Part shown: positions 47,715 through 59,304 of the stretch, in pieces
How the letters are laid out: every line of letters begins with the position of its first letter
Numbering within the stretch: position 1 is the first letter of the stretch
Source of the DNA: Rhododendron vialii
Taxonomy: Eukaryota > Streptophyta > Magnoliopsida > Ericales > Ericaceae
Reading direction: 5' to 3'
DNA length: 64,000 bases
NCBI RefSeq assembly: GCF_030253575.1
Contig: NC_080560.1
Span: 38,301,001 to 38,365,000 of the forward strand
Translations under genes and position numbers: made by a program
The notes under the pieces: model-generated
What the model was told of the DNA's origin: nothing
Database searches by the model: none
Seen by the model: only the letters and a program-made list of their open reading frames with translations

Positions 47715-48600
47715 AATGTAATGCAATACAGAATGCTTTTCTGCTGCTGGTAAATCTGGACCTGAGCGGAAAGATAATTGCCTCTCTAGCAGCTGGAATT
47801 GGGTAAAATGAAATAGAGAGACGAAGCTCAGATGCAAGAGACCTGATATCTTGTATAATCACCCCACATTCCCATGGCGCAACAAGCTCAAAGACACAAT
47901 GAGATGTAGATGTTTGAATATCTGAGAGTTGCAGAGACTTTGCCGTTGAACGCACTTCATGAAGGGCTAGAGCTTCATAGAGCAAAGCTGAAGGTGCTGA
48001 GATGTTTAACTCTTCTGCCATCTAAGAGCATGCTTGTGTGACTGCAAACTACAATTCCTGCAAATCCCATCTGGTAACTCGCCTTCCAAGATGCATCGCA
48101 ATCTATTTTAACAGAGTTTGATGGATGGGGAGTCCAAGAGATACTGGGGGAGGAGGCCCTGGAACTAGACACTGACGAGGAGCAATCAGGACAGAGGACT
48201 CTGGACATCTCCATCCATTGGCTCTCAGCTTGAACTGCCACCGAAGAGGCTGTAGGGGGTGACTTTTGGAAAACCCGATCGTTCTCAGCTCTCCAAATAC
48301 ACCAACAAATGACAGCTAGCTTGCTCAGGCTCTCCATTGAAAACCCAGGAATGCCAGTGCCGATGCTTTGAGCAAAAACCAATGAAAAAATATGGACAAG
48401 ATACCAAGATCATTCAGGATCTCAGGGGAATACTTCGCCAAACAAGCCGGAATCCATTTACATTCAGGCAACATATGCTCAACGGATTCAGATGCACCCC
48501 AAAACTGTTTTTTGCTTTTTCAAAAACACAAATCCACTATAACACATTGTGCACACAAATGCACTTGCAGAATTTCCATATACTGTCCTTGGATCTATAA
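47715..48600 (-). pseudogene. LINE ORF2 C-terminal remnant (zf-RVT and RNase H)
   Basis: Minus-strand frames give WGASESVEHMLPECKWIP (zf-RVT-like, about 48515-48440), IWRAENDRVFQ (about 48310-48280), then VKIDCDASWKASYQMGFAGIVV and, in another frame, ALLYEALALHEVRSTAKSL. The latter two are the blocks of the RNase H domain found at the 3' end of plant LINE ORF2 genes. At least one frameshift (near 47990-48020) and missing flanks make it a dead fragment. It lies just beyond the ATP sulfurylase stop codon in the same orientation. Confidence 0.65.
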
Positions 48601-48767
48601 TTACAGGGTCGAGGCTAAAAACTTGTGTGTCTGTACACGCCTCAAATAATTCATCAGAGGTGGACAGAGAATCTTTAGAACAGAACATTGATATGTTTAG
48701 AGATTTATAAAAAGGGTTGAAGTTTCTCCAAAATGGGTGCAATACATGATTGAAGCAGCAAACCAAT

Positions 48768-51700
48768 CTAAGCAGGCACCGGTTCAGGAACTTTGCCATT
48801 CATACTGGAAGCCACACTATCATAGTAATCCACCAAAACTTTCCAACCGCCGGGGCACATAAATCCATCCGGAGGATTCTCCCTGTTCTTAGCAAGCGTT
48901 CGCATCTGCAAAAGCAACCAATCAATCAGATGAGTCACAACTCACATGCTTGAATTATGACCATAATTGTAGTGCAGGTGTTTCAATTTCAGTCGTGTCA
49001 ATAAAGGAAAAAGAAAAAAGTAGAGAATTTCCTCGTTCATAGTTTTCTTTCTTTGTCTTTCTTTTTTTAACAATTTTAGCTTAGTCTATCTGGCTTAAGA
49101 AAAGTTTGCAATACTTAGAGAAAATATATTTTACCTTGGTGCCCGAAATGAAGAGAAAATCATTAGGCCTAGAGGGATCAAAGAATGCCATCTTACTCTG
49201 AGTCTTATCATAAGCTGCCACCTGCAGTTGAACAAAATAGTATCAACAATGAACAATTTGGGTCTTAACCAATTTGGAGAATGAGTGATTATAAGGGCAT
49301 GTAACTGTAAAATTGTAAGCATTACTCTTTTGTCTACCAGGTAAATTTACATAATTAGGCTTATTGGAGTTCTATCTGATGAATTTTCTATTTAGTTATC
49401 CTTCTACATTATGACAGGTCCTGGATTCAAGTGTCTGTTTGCAGTTTTCTCTAGTGTATTATGCTTATCTTATATCTCCAAAGCAAACAGGGTTGTGCAC
49501 GTGAGGGAGACTATCAGATAGTTACAATATCGGGCCTATTTCCTAACAACTAAAGTTTAAAAAGTTATTGATGATCGAAAAGTATCAGCTAGAATGGTGT
49601 GTATACCCTGAATGGCAGGATATTTAGCCTCTCCAATCCAGGAGCCATGCTCAGCACCTTCTTTCCATGATCAGCATCATACAAGTCTCTTTTCTCAACC
49701 GGATGGCTCATGCCAGCTGGGTCTCGACCCACAATGTAAAAGTTGGCCCCAGCATTAATCCGAGCCTTCGCGTGCCACTGCACCTCAGTAGGGCCAGCAT
49801 AGTGCATTGGTGATGGGAATATAGAAACCACCGTAGTCTCTGGATCAAGAACCCCATCTTCAAGTACCTGAGGAAAGAGTCCAATTATTAAGAAAAATCA
49901 ATACTCATTGTATTAATTCTTGACCAAACAGTTTGTGACCAAAATTGGAACGTCTTTTCAGCGGTTTTCTACAAAATGCATAGTTTTCTAAAAAGTTGCC
50001 TGAAAAACAAGTTTTGAAACTTGCTCACCAGCAAGTTTCCTATGTTAATAAAACAGAAAACAGACAGGTTTCCTATGTTTTTTTTTTGCTCGGACAGGTT
50101 TCCTATGTTGTAGAACAGAAAAACTAAAACTAAAACTAAACCAAACAGGCTTCTGAGTTTTCCAAAACGCATAACGGGTGATGGGTCCCTACTAGGATAT
50201 CCAAACCTCTAACTGGATTACACTATGCCATTCACCGAATTGAACCTTAGAAAAAACACCCATATTCTGATTCTTGCATCTCCACCCCTGGTGATGCGTG
50301 TTTAATTGCGCATCCAAACCAGGAAAAATGACCTAACTGTTGAAACCGTGAAAGAAAAATGTTGACATGGGTTTGTAAGCCAAGGTTAACCCTTGGCCCC
50401 CTAGTATTCTGTTTCTTGGATCTCCACCCTGGATTTCTCAAGTTAACTGAATCCAAACATGGACAAATGTGGTGATTGACGAAAGGTAGAGAAGTTACAC
50501 AAACCTTTTCATGCTGCTGCATCCGCCAACTAAGTGGAACATCATCTGCCTTGGTGTATCCTCCCAAGGGATGAAGCAAGAGGACGGGGTTCTTATATCC
50601 CATCTCAAGAAGCCGGCGACGCGTGTCTGTCATCAACAAAGCATGACCATTGTGCACTGGATTCCGGAGCTGGAAAGCAAACACGGCATCAGCATTGCGC
50701 CTTGTAAATTCCTCGCGGAGTTCTGAAGGGGAGAGCCGGTATCGATCGAGACCATCGTTGTACTTGATTGGCTCTATAACCTCCAAATCACCCCCAATCA
50801 ACCAGTTTCCAGCATTGGTTATGGCTTCCTCGACATAAGGTAAACCAGGGGCAGTAGTGCCCCAAGTTCTTGCTATTCGTTCTTCTTTGTTATGCTTGTA
50901 AATCTCTATACTGCAACAATTCATTGTGTAAAATGGGAACATATAAGAAACTCTAGGCAATCCATTGATTTAGGAGTTATAAACTAAATAAGACCTCGCA
51001 CATATTGCAAAAAAGTTCATTAAAAAGCGGTGAAACCAAGGATTTGACAATTAATGACAGGTAAACACTGGCAATTTAGTTGAAAATGCCATAAATCATA
51101 GAAATCAACAGGACATATCAATCTAGTCACACAGTTATGGCACCCAACTAGTGAATCAGCTATGTGATTTATCCTGCCAATGAGCAATAGCTACATGTCT
51201 GATTAGACTGGAAGCGGATTCGACTGCCAATGCATCGTAACCAACGGGCTATAACCATAAAACTAAATCTGCTTAATATGAAATAAACACCAACTTCAGT
51301 GCTAAAAATATCTGGAGGAAAACTCAATCCTAGAGCTTGAGAAAGTCTTTGGAGTTCCAAGATTCATTCTTTATCAGCTTGTAAATTCTTCTCTTTGTAG
51401 AAAACCCAAAGCATAGTGAGCAACTGAGCATCAAAGACACATCCCAGCGTCAATGGATGGGGCGAGGACATTGTTTTCAGCAAACCAAGAAAACATGAAA
51501 TTTCACATCTTGAACGAACTCATTTTAGAAAGTGAATCATACATCAAAAAGGTTTCAGAACAGAATCAAAACGTTGTGCTACCTTACATGTTCTCTTGTC
51601 ATCAAGTATCTCTTGGGAGTGCACAATAACCAAGATAGGAATCTCTCCTAACAAATGAAATTGAAGAAAGCAACCAAAAACGCGAACTGGTGAAAGTTGC

Positions 51701-54296
51701 TCTTTTTGTAAAACAAGTTGCATGTTAAGTGAAAGATATTTGACATTCTAAACTAGGAATTTCCATATGGACTATGGTTTCCGAGGCCAAACTCAAACAA
51801 ATGCAGAATACATGTTACATACTAACCAAACTTACCATACAGTACAGAATAAAATGACATCAAATCAATATCACACTTGTTCAAAGATAAAACTTAACTC
51901 TAAAAACTTAACTGCAAACTGACCGTTCTATGTCTCATTGGACCCATACCATCAAACAGAAGCTTAATTATTCCAGAAGCAAAACAAGGATCATTAGAAA
52001 AGTAAAAGCAACATCCACCTTACAGATACTCAGCGAAGGCAAAACCAAATGTACATCAAGGCATGTACGTCAAGTCATTAGAAGGTCATATTAAGCAATG
52101 GAGTCTAACACTTCTAGATGCTCAACTCAAACGTGTCTGGATTTGTCATGCTTTCACTGGTAGATGGATCATGTAGAATTTCATAGCTTTTGCATTAAAG
52201 CACTTCTCAATATTCTTGATATTCATGACTAATCCTACAGCTCAAGAAAATTTTGAACGGAGTAGAAATCTCATGAACTATTTCTAATTTATAACTTAAG
52301 CTCCAAAACCTACATTGAAAAAAAACAGTTCTTAACAACCTAACCTAAGAACTAAATGACCTTCATTGAGTATCAATCAAAACTTTCACTCAACCAGGTT
52401 GGTCTAGTGGGAGCAATACACCAAGTAAGGGTTATACTCGCAGATTCAACTCCCACCATTAGCAAAAAAAAAAACCCTTGTGGTCACTGGAGATTTGCTC
52501 TTAAAGTCACGACTGGGGATAAATTGTTAAATTACCAGTGCTTCCAAAAGCTTAAGCTGTTAGAAAATAGGCCCAACAATCTATATCAAGCCATCTAACA
52601 CCCTCTCTCAGGTGCAACCCCTGTCTTGCACGTAGAGATGGAAATTCTCATAGATAGATCGAAACAGAATATGAAAGGGAGAAGCAAAATGCAAACGGGA
52701 AACAAATGCAAACAGATAAACTTGAACCCAAGACCTCACCCAGCCATAGCTCTGATACCATGAAAGTTACCAAAACTCCCAAAATCTTAAGTCGTTAGGG
52801 AATGGACCCAACAATCTATATCAAGCTATCTAACGTAAATAAGGGCAAAACTTAAAAAAACACAAATATGTACGTGCTCACAAACACTCTAAGGACCCAC
52901 ACACACTATGTAGTAGGCCGAATATGACGGTTCGGTCAAGGTCACTATGCTCTGCAAATGGCCGGGTCCAACCCCTTAATCCTGCCTAGAAGGGTCAAAC
53001 AGGGTTCGACCACAGCAGAATTCAGACCGACGGTTGAGGGCTATTGATTCGTACAAAAAGAAGACTTGACCCTCTACGGGTCAGCCCAGTGTTCGGCCGA
53101 ACACTACTGGGCATGGCCATGTTTCCCTTGGCAGCTTGTCCTGGTGCTCGTAACTAACTTATCCAGAGTGACGGGGATGACGTCACTCGAAGCGGTTATC
53201 ATTGACGTCAAGCGTGACGTAGGCCAAGGGCGGTTACCTAAGCGTGCTTGGCACACGCCCCAGCTTGGGGAGCAAGTCTGGAGACCCTATATAAAGGAAA
53301 AGATGCAACCCTAAGAGGTCCACTCTCTGCCACCCACAAACCCTAGTACTTTCCTACTCCTCTCTGCACTTTCTGACTTGCTCCTCGGAGGGCCGTCCCG
53401 GTAGCCGGCCAGCGTGGTCTCTTAGACGTGCTTCGTTGTGCAAGTCAAGCGAGGAACCTAGGTGCGAACCACAGCTGAACTCGAGGCTAGACACAGGTGA
53501 CCTAATCCAGATCTAGAGCCCCACACACTACACTTGCAAACACTTGGACTCGCATTGTTGTCAAACGGGTACACACATTGTTGTCAAACGGGTGTATGTA
53601 AGCTAGGCCGAACGCCGGATTATCACACATTCCACTTTGTCAACTCAATATACTCCGCAAGTCATCATGACATCATTAGAGAGTAAAAAAAAACATCATG
53701 GGTACCCAAAACCATCACATACCCATTACTATTTCAGACATGCATGCCCAAGTAGAATATCAAACCAAACTAATTCCAAATAGAAAGTGACCAAAATGCC
53801 CTTACTTGTTAAGAATCGCCACCGTGACGCCACTGGAATCCACAAGAGCCACCGCACTCGACTCCCCAATCCTTCCCTTCTGCGCGTCATTGACAGCCAA
53901 AACGATCGGCACTGACATGTTCACAACGCCGCCCTCAACTCGGAGCGAGTTGAAATGAAGAGTTTGGAGGAACTCCGACTCTCTCATGAACCCACGGAGC
54001 GGGCTGGCCCACCCCTCGCTTAGCACGTGGACCCACTCCAGGTCGATCCGGGTCAGCTCAATCTTGGGCATGGAATGGGCTTTCCTCCTCTTCTCGTACC
54101 TGTGGGGCTCCTTCACTATGAGGTTTACGAGCTTTCCCCCATCTGGGTCGATCAGCCCGCATGAGATTCTTTGGTGTTTTCTTGGGTCTGGGTTGGGAGA
54201 GAAGGAGATTTTGGTGGGTTTGGTGTATTGGGGTTTGTGGGTTTTGTGGGAGGAGAGAGATGGGGTTTGGGTGAAAAGAGCGGCCATTGATGCCAT
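48768..54296 (-). CDS. APS1: ATP sulfurylase, chloroplast (460 aa)
   Basis: Exons 54296-53806, 50910-50505, 49867-49607, 49221-49135 and 48905-48768 (TAG) give 1383 nt. The enzyme makes adenosine 5'-phosphosulfate from sulfate and ATP, the first step of sulfate assimilation. Residues 1 to ~45 are Ser/Thr/Lys-rich and look like a plastid transit peptide; [14 protein letters not shown] (48-61) begins the mature protein. Catalytic motifs are [10 protein letters not shown] (244-253, HxGH nucleotidyl-transfer) and GRDPAGM (346-352), followed by the C-terminal FISGTKMR and [12 protein letters not shown]. There is no APS-kinase domain, as usual for plants. The length matches Arabidopsis plastid isoforms (~463 aa). 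Intron 1 (2895 bp) holds a SINE, a TRIM and a solo LTR. Exon 1 carries a miR395-complementary site. The symbol follows the family; which of APS1-4 it matches is not resolved. Confidence 0.95.
52388..52470 (+). mobile_element. SINE-like fragment in APS intron 1
   Basis: Box A-like ggttggtctagtgggagca, box B-like gcagattcaactccc and an A run at the end. Short, and target duplication not found. Confidence 0.5.
52525..52835 (-). mobile_element. TRIM retrotransposon, 311 bp
   Basis: Two direct repeats of about 75 bp (52525-52600 and 52761-52835; gacttaag/gcttaag, cccaacaatctatatcaagc) flank a short interior. The interior has an initiator-Met primer site (gctctgatacca at 52749-52760) and a purine-rich tract on the minus strand (near 52601-52612). 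A perfect 5-bp duplication, taaat, flanks it (52520-52524 and 52836-52840). It has no coding capacity, as expected for a terminal-repeat retrotransposon in miniature. Confidence 0.85.
52909..53625 (+). mobile_element. solo LTR in APS intron 1, 717 bp
   Basis: Starts TGTAGTAGG and ends ATCA, flanked by cacta and cacat (4 of 5 matching). It includes a good TATA box (tatataaag, 53288-53296), followed by a CT-rich leader and GC-rich text, as in a plus-strand LTR promoter. No matching partner LTR in the window. Confidence 0.6.
53955..53975 (-). promoter_or_regulatory. miR395 target site in APS exon 1
   Basis: The minus-strand mRNA sequence over codons E108-H114 (gagttcctcc then aaactcttcat) pairs with conserved plant miR395 with one G:U and about two mismatches. 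miR395 cleavage of plastid ATP sulfurylase transcripts during sulfate starvation is well established in Arabidopsis. Action here is inferred from complementarity. Confidence 0.75.
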
Positions 54297-55206
54297 TGGA
54301 GGTGGGAAATGCTGAAGCTGTTTCTGGGTTTTGTTAATACTTAATTGGTTAAGTGTAATTCCAATTGGGTGAAGGGTATGAAATCTTTGATGAAATTTTG
54401 AATTTGTCCAGTTTAGACCGTATAGTTATGGTGAAGGTGGGAAGGGTGGGGATTTATAATGGAGTATTTATGTAGGTGATTGGATTGGATTCGGGTAGAG
54501 AAAGAATTAGACATTCTCTTCTCTTCCGTGCATTTGGGAGGATGAACCTGGACAATACGATGAATCTCCAAGTAATTATTCTAAGCTCCGGGCACCACAT
54601 AGCGGTGTCCAAACTCATGCTAATTTGTTTGGGTTTCCTAAGTCAAAATTTTTGTGTACGGTTTTTAATAATTTTTTTTACCTATATCTCTTTATTTATT
54701 ACTTTAAAAAATCTCCTTTAAAATCTAAACAGAACAGGGCAGGCCATTTTTAGATTTGTAGACGATTCACACACTTTATGATGAAGACCACACATATGTT
54801 TGGTAGAGAATTAGTTTGGAAAATCACGTGGCTGTTGTACCTAAAGCACTGAATAATCTTTCCCTGTCTGCCGTGCTGTTTTGATTTAGTATTTTTTTTT
54901 AGAAAATCATACAGTAGTGCTGTAGTTCAACAGTAGTCCACATGGTTCACGCACGACTCCAGCTCGTAAGTCGTGACGCCATAACCATTAACCAATGGTT
55001 CACGCATTTGTTAATTTTGCTTTTAAAATTTTTATTGATTATTATTGTTTCGTCTTGAAAAATTTTAAAAAAAATTATTTTTACCTAAATATTTTTAAAA
55101 ATATCTAAGATAAAGCTAGAAAAGCTGAATACTCTTAGGTCAAATTGCATTTTCCAACACCAAGTTCAACAAATACCAGAGGAGGATAAAATCGTCTTTT
55201 CACTTA
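54297..55206. other. APS promoter side and spacer
   Basis: On the minus strand, attataaatcc (54456-54466) and acataaatac (just upstream) are TATA-box candidates about 165 bp above the start codon. Beyond 54480 nothing is recognised. Confidence 0.4.
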
Positions 55207-55636
55207 GGCTCCGTTTGTTGCGATGTAAAATATTTTACAATGTAGTAAAAAAATTTCTATGTAAAATATTTTTTCAGAAAACAAATTTTAAACTTTTATT
55301 TTTTGATGTTTTGTTGGCACTTAAAAAATATTTTTAGAAATCAACAAAATAGTATAGGAAGAGGGGGGTATTGAATAGTGGAGAGATCTGAGAATATTGG
55401 AATTGAACGTTAGTCATGACTGAAGATCGAGAAAACTTAGCAGTGTAAAACATTTTTCATTAATTAGATGAAAATGACTCATCCTTAAATATTTCGTAAG
55501 TTATTTTCTGAAATGAACCTGTTGCCTTCTATTGCAATTCATGTAAAATATTTTTCTCATTTTTTATACAACTAAACACCAAAAAATACATAAAACATTT
55601 TACTGGAAAATATTTTATGCCCAAACAAACTGAGCC
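55207..55636. mobile_element. Tourist-type MITE, 430 bp
   Basis: Ends GGCTCCGTTTGTT and AACAAACTGAGCC, near-perfect inverted repeats with TTA on each side (55204-55206 and 55637-55639). No coding content. Confidence 0.85.
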
Positions 55637-57021
55637 TTAAAAAAAGAGCTCCATTAGCTTAATTTTCTAGTGCCGTATAAATAAATAAAAAAGAGTTCTG
55701 CGTGTGATAAAGCATTGCCCCGCATCACTACCATCTATAGAGGATTTCATCGCACTTATATCAGGACTCGAGACAGAAGTTAAGGTCCCAAAATGTTTGG
55801 ATGATGCTGGGATCCATCTACCTCGGTTTATTATGACAAGTGAAAAGTTGTGTGGACCTATTATTACGTAAGAATAATTTGTCTCATGAAATAAAAAATA
55901 AGTATTTTTTATTATATAGGAACCTTGGCAAAACATAGCCGGTCTGTGCGAAACTTCCAAGAAACTTCCTTGCAAAGGAGGAGAAAGAGAGACCTCGACA
56001 GCTTGTTTTGCGACCTCCAGAGGCTGTACTTCTGAATCTGGCCCATGTATTGGGTAATGTTCGGATTTGGACACAGATCAAAGTGAGGCACATGCGCTAA
56101 ATTCTGTCGTCAAGATCAAAAGTAATTTTCCTCCCCTTCCAATGAGCAGATGACAGGTAGATCACGACAGGGACAGCTGGGTGAAGAAGCCGAAGGAGGA
56201 AAAACAAAGGAAAATTGCCACTTTCCAAATTGGCGGCGAGGGTGGTCAAAGTGGGCCAGTCGAAGCAAAAGCAATTGTAAATTAATTAGTGACGTGTGCA
56301 AGCACGCACAAGTGCAAGCCGGTGGATTTGTTTATACTATTGTTTTTCCAGTTCCGACGAGTTTGGGATTGACGGAGCGTCGACCAAATATAAGGGAAGG
56401 AAGCTTGTAGATTGCTTTATTGTTTTTCATTTTTTGTTTTTTAATGGAGTTGTTTCTCCCTGTTTCTTGTTTTTTTCACTCGATTGGACTTGTTACCTCT
56501 ATCCTGGATCATAGTTTTCTCACATCTGGTATTCATACACTTTCCTCAGATATCAATGCAAATTTTACCTATTATCCTACACCTTTTGGATGGAGGTTAG
56601 AATAATTCTTTGGCAAATAATGGTTTCGGTGTTGGTTCATGAGTTTGGTGTTGATGTTGGTTCACCGGAGTGGATCCAGTGTCTGTTTGCAAAATCAAAA
56701 TTGTGAGGTTCTAGCGTTAGATCTTGGGAAGCGGATCCGGGGGTGCTGTAGTGCACCCCCGTTTAGTGCACCGTGCACGTGTAGCTGTCGATCTCATCAA
56801 TTACTAGTCCACATTAAAAATCATATCTCAACTATTCATTATCAAGATCGATGGCCCGTGGGTGCATTGCAGGATGCCTTACAGGATCTTGCACTACAAA
56901 ATTTCCCTTTACGAGTGATAACTGTCTTTTTTATCTATTCGTTTATTCCGTATGATTCGCAATGAAACCTTCTATCATTTTGATATTAAGAAAAGTACGC
57001 ACATGTGGAATGTATAAATCA
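55637..57021. other. intergenic, fragments of unknown origin
   Basis: Minus-strand text near 55930-56090 (HYPIHGPDSEVQPLEVAKQA) looks protein-like but I recognise no family. A hairpin gggggtgctgtagtgcaccccc-type motif at about 56741-56762 is shared with 366-390. Nothing firm. Confidence 0.35.
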
Positions 57022-57023
57022 TA

Positions 57024-57262
57024 CTCCCTCCGTCCCGATTTGTTTGTCTCTTTTCACTATTTTGAACTTCTTATAAAATTGTCTATATGTTTCAATTTAT
57101 AATATTTTTTATATGCAATATGGATCATGTTTGATAGATCTTAATTATATCTAAAATATGATGTTTTCGAAATTATGTAAAACATTATAGATTGTGAAAT
57201 ATAGATAATTTTTAAAAGGCACGTATGTCGAAATTGGACAAACAAACTGGGACGGAGGGAGT
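57024..57262. mobile_element. Stowaway MITE, 239 bp
   Basis: Starts CTCCCTCCGTCCC and ends GGGACGGAGGGAG with TA on both sides (57022-57023 and 57263-57264), the textbook Stowaway (Tc1/mariner) signature. Confidence 0.95.
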
Positions 57263-57545
57263 AATTAACTTGTATGCATATTTTCCAATGATTTCAAATC
57301 TGTCATCTGTCCAAACTGTGTTACGTAGGGTGTGTTTAGGGCCGTAAACAAGTCGAACCCTGTTAAGTTCGGCTTGGGATCATTAAGGTACTAGTTTGGC
57401 TAGACTTCGGCTTGAGTTCTATTCAAATCTGAACAACTTGGTTCGAATTCGGTTCGTTAAAATTTTCCAAAGCTCAGGTTTGGCTCAATTGGGTTCATTA
57501 AATTCTGTTAAGATCAAAGTAAGTACTAACACAAGTAAGTACTAC

Positions 57546-57776
57546 GACCTCCGTTCCACAATGACAGTCTCACTTTCTCTCTTACCTCTTTTCAAATCAA
57601 AAAATTAACTATTTTTGTGCATAATTTTTCAAATTTTTTTGCACCGTATTAAAAATCTCGATTAGTACTTTAATTTGGTGCGAAAAAATTCAAAAAATAT
57701 TATTCACGGAAGTAATTGATTTTTTTAATTGAAAAATGACACTACTTTTCATGATGGACCCTTAATATGGAACGGA
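57546..57776. mobile_element. decayed Stowaway-like element
   Basis: Weak ends cctccgttcca...tggaacggatgaaata. Length and terminal motif resemble a degenerate Stowaway copy. Confidence 0.45.
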
Positions 57777-57900
57777 TGAAATACTTGTTTTTTGAATTAA
57801 AGATAATGTATGGTAAGTGAATGACCTGTCTTATAAAGTAAAAAATAAGAATATTAGCGAAGCGATGTCTTATCTCGTAGCAATTAGGATTTCAACATTT

Positions 57901-58279
57901 CTATGGGTACTGACCCATTTTTGCACCGATGGTGCACAGATCGACCCGTTGAGTCCACTTTTCTTATTCCGTACAAAGGATCCGAATAGTTCATTAATAT
58001 AAAAAAAAATTAGAATGACTTTGTGAAATATCAACTCATTTCAATAATAGTAAGTGTTTGATCCAATATCTCAATTTTTTTTTGTTCAAAACCCAGGATC
58101 TTATATTTTGAAATGAAATATTGGTACGTTAGATCAAGGACTCGCAATTATCCAATTAAGCTTATTTTTATTAAGTATGTCAATTTTTTTTTAAATTAAT
58201 GAACAATTTGGATCATTTGTGCAGGATCCAAAATAGGCCCCGCGAGTTGATCTGTGCACCGATGGGTCGGTACCCGTAG
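57901..58279. mobile_element. inverted-repeat element, ~380 bp
   Basis: Left ctatgggtactgacccat...ggtgcacagatc is mirrored by the right-hand gatctgtgcaccgatgggtcggtacccgtag. The interior is AT-rich. No clear duplication. Confidence 0.6.
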
Positions 58280-58422
58280 GCGGGTTCTTAGGGCTAAATG
58301 TGCTCCTACTACCCACCCATGGTGGTACAGTATAGCTTTGGTCGACATAGGTGCAATGGGATCCCCTACAGATGGTGTGATGTGATGGGGCAATATTTCC
58401 TGACGGGAGTGACGGGTAAGTG

Positions 58423-58678
58423 GGCTAAATGGGCTAGTTTCAGTAGGCCAGAAGGTAGAGTGGCCCATGGCTTTTTAATCACAAAAGTCAGTGGCCAATT
58501 CGGAGGTGTGTCAAATTTGGGCTTATTTCTAGTTGGGCTTGGTACCAAAAAAAACTTGTGCTCTAAATGGGCTAGTTTCAGTAGGCCAGACACTAGTGGC
58601 CCATGACTTTTTAATCACCAAAGTCAGCGGCCCATTGGGAGTTGTGTCAACTTTGGGCTTATTTCAAGTTGGGCTTGC
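58423..58678. repeat. tandem duplication of ~130 bp
   Basis: The block aaatgggctagtttcagtag followed by gccaga...gtggcccatg.ctttttaatcac.aaagtcag.ggcc...tttgggcttatttc.agttgggctt occurs twice (about 58427-58550 and 58564-58676). Confidence 0.85.
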
Positions 58679-59284
58679 TTGGCTATTTGAGGGATGTCAA
58701 TTTTGTCAAATTGGTGATATCTGTGTGCCAAGCAAATTAAGGATGGCAAAATTTCGCAACCCGATTTAACCCTAATTGGAAGCGCTTGAGATAGCATATA
58801 TAAAAGGACTAATGCGAGGTGCACGTAAATTGATCCGGATACTTCTTACTGTCAAACCAAAAAAAGAAAAGAAAAGAAAGGACTAATGAATTGCCTTCGC
58901 CAATAAGGCACATTTCAAAATCTAGTTTCAGAACCTAGACCACGGACATTGCCCTACCCTAACTCCCCAACAGAATTTGCCTGGGTCGGGTATGAAGAAG
59001 ATTGACCTTGCACGATGTATTAGCTAAATGCCCTTGGCATTCCATTGCAGATTACCTCTTATGAAGTGAGGATGTCATCGAGAAGAGCTACACTGATCCT
59101 CACATCTTTCGTGCTTTATCATTAGTTGATCTTGTCACAGATATATGTTTTCTGAATGTACTTTCACCTATTTTATCAATAAAGTTTCTATACTTTTCCA
59201 AAAAAAAAAAATTAAATAAACAAGAAGAGCCCATGCACCTCAAGCCTCTTTCATAATTACATTCCATACTTTTTAGGCGTAGTA
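58679..59284. other. intergenic, nothing recognised
   Basis: No gene or bounded element seen. Confidence 0.4.
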
Positions 59285-59304
59285 AGCATTTAATCATTTT
59301 GAAT

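Noticed and set aside
55667-56301. Possible gene exons on the minus strand near 55930-56300
   Set aside because: The peptides look coding-like but no splice-consistent model or family could be found.
58196-58824. Several 65-100 codon frames on both strands
   Set aside because: They coincide with a tandem duplication and show no domain; a repeat-driven absence of stops explains them.
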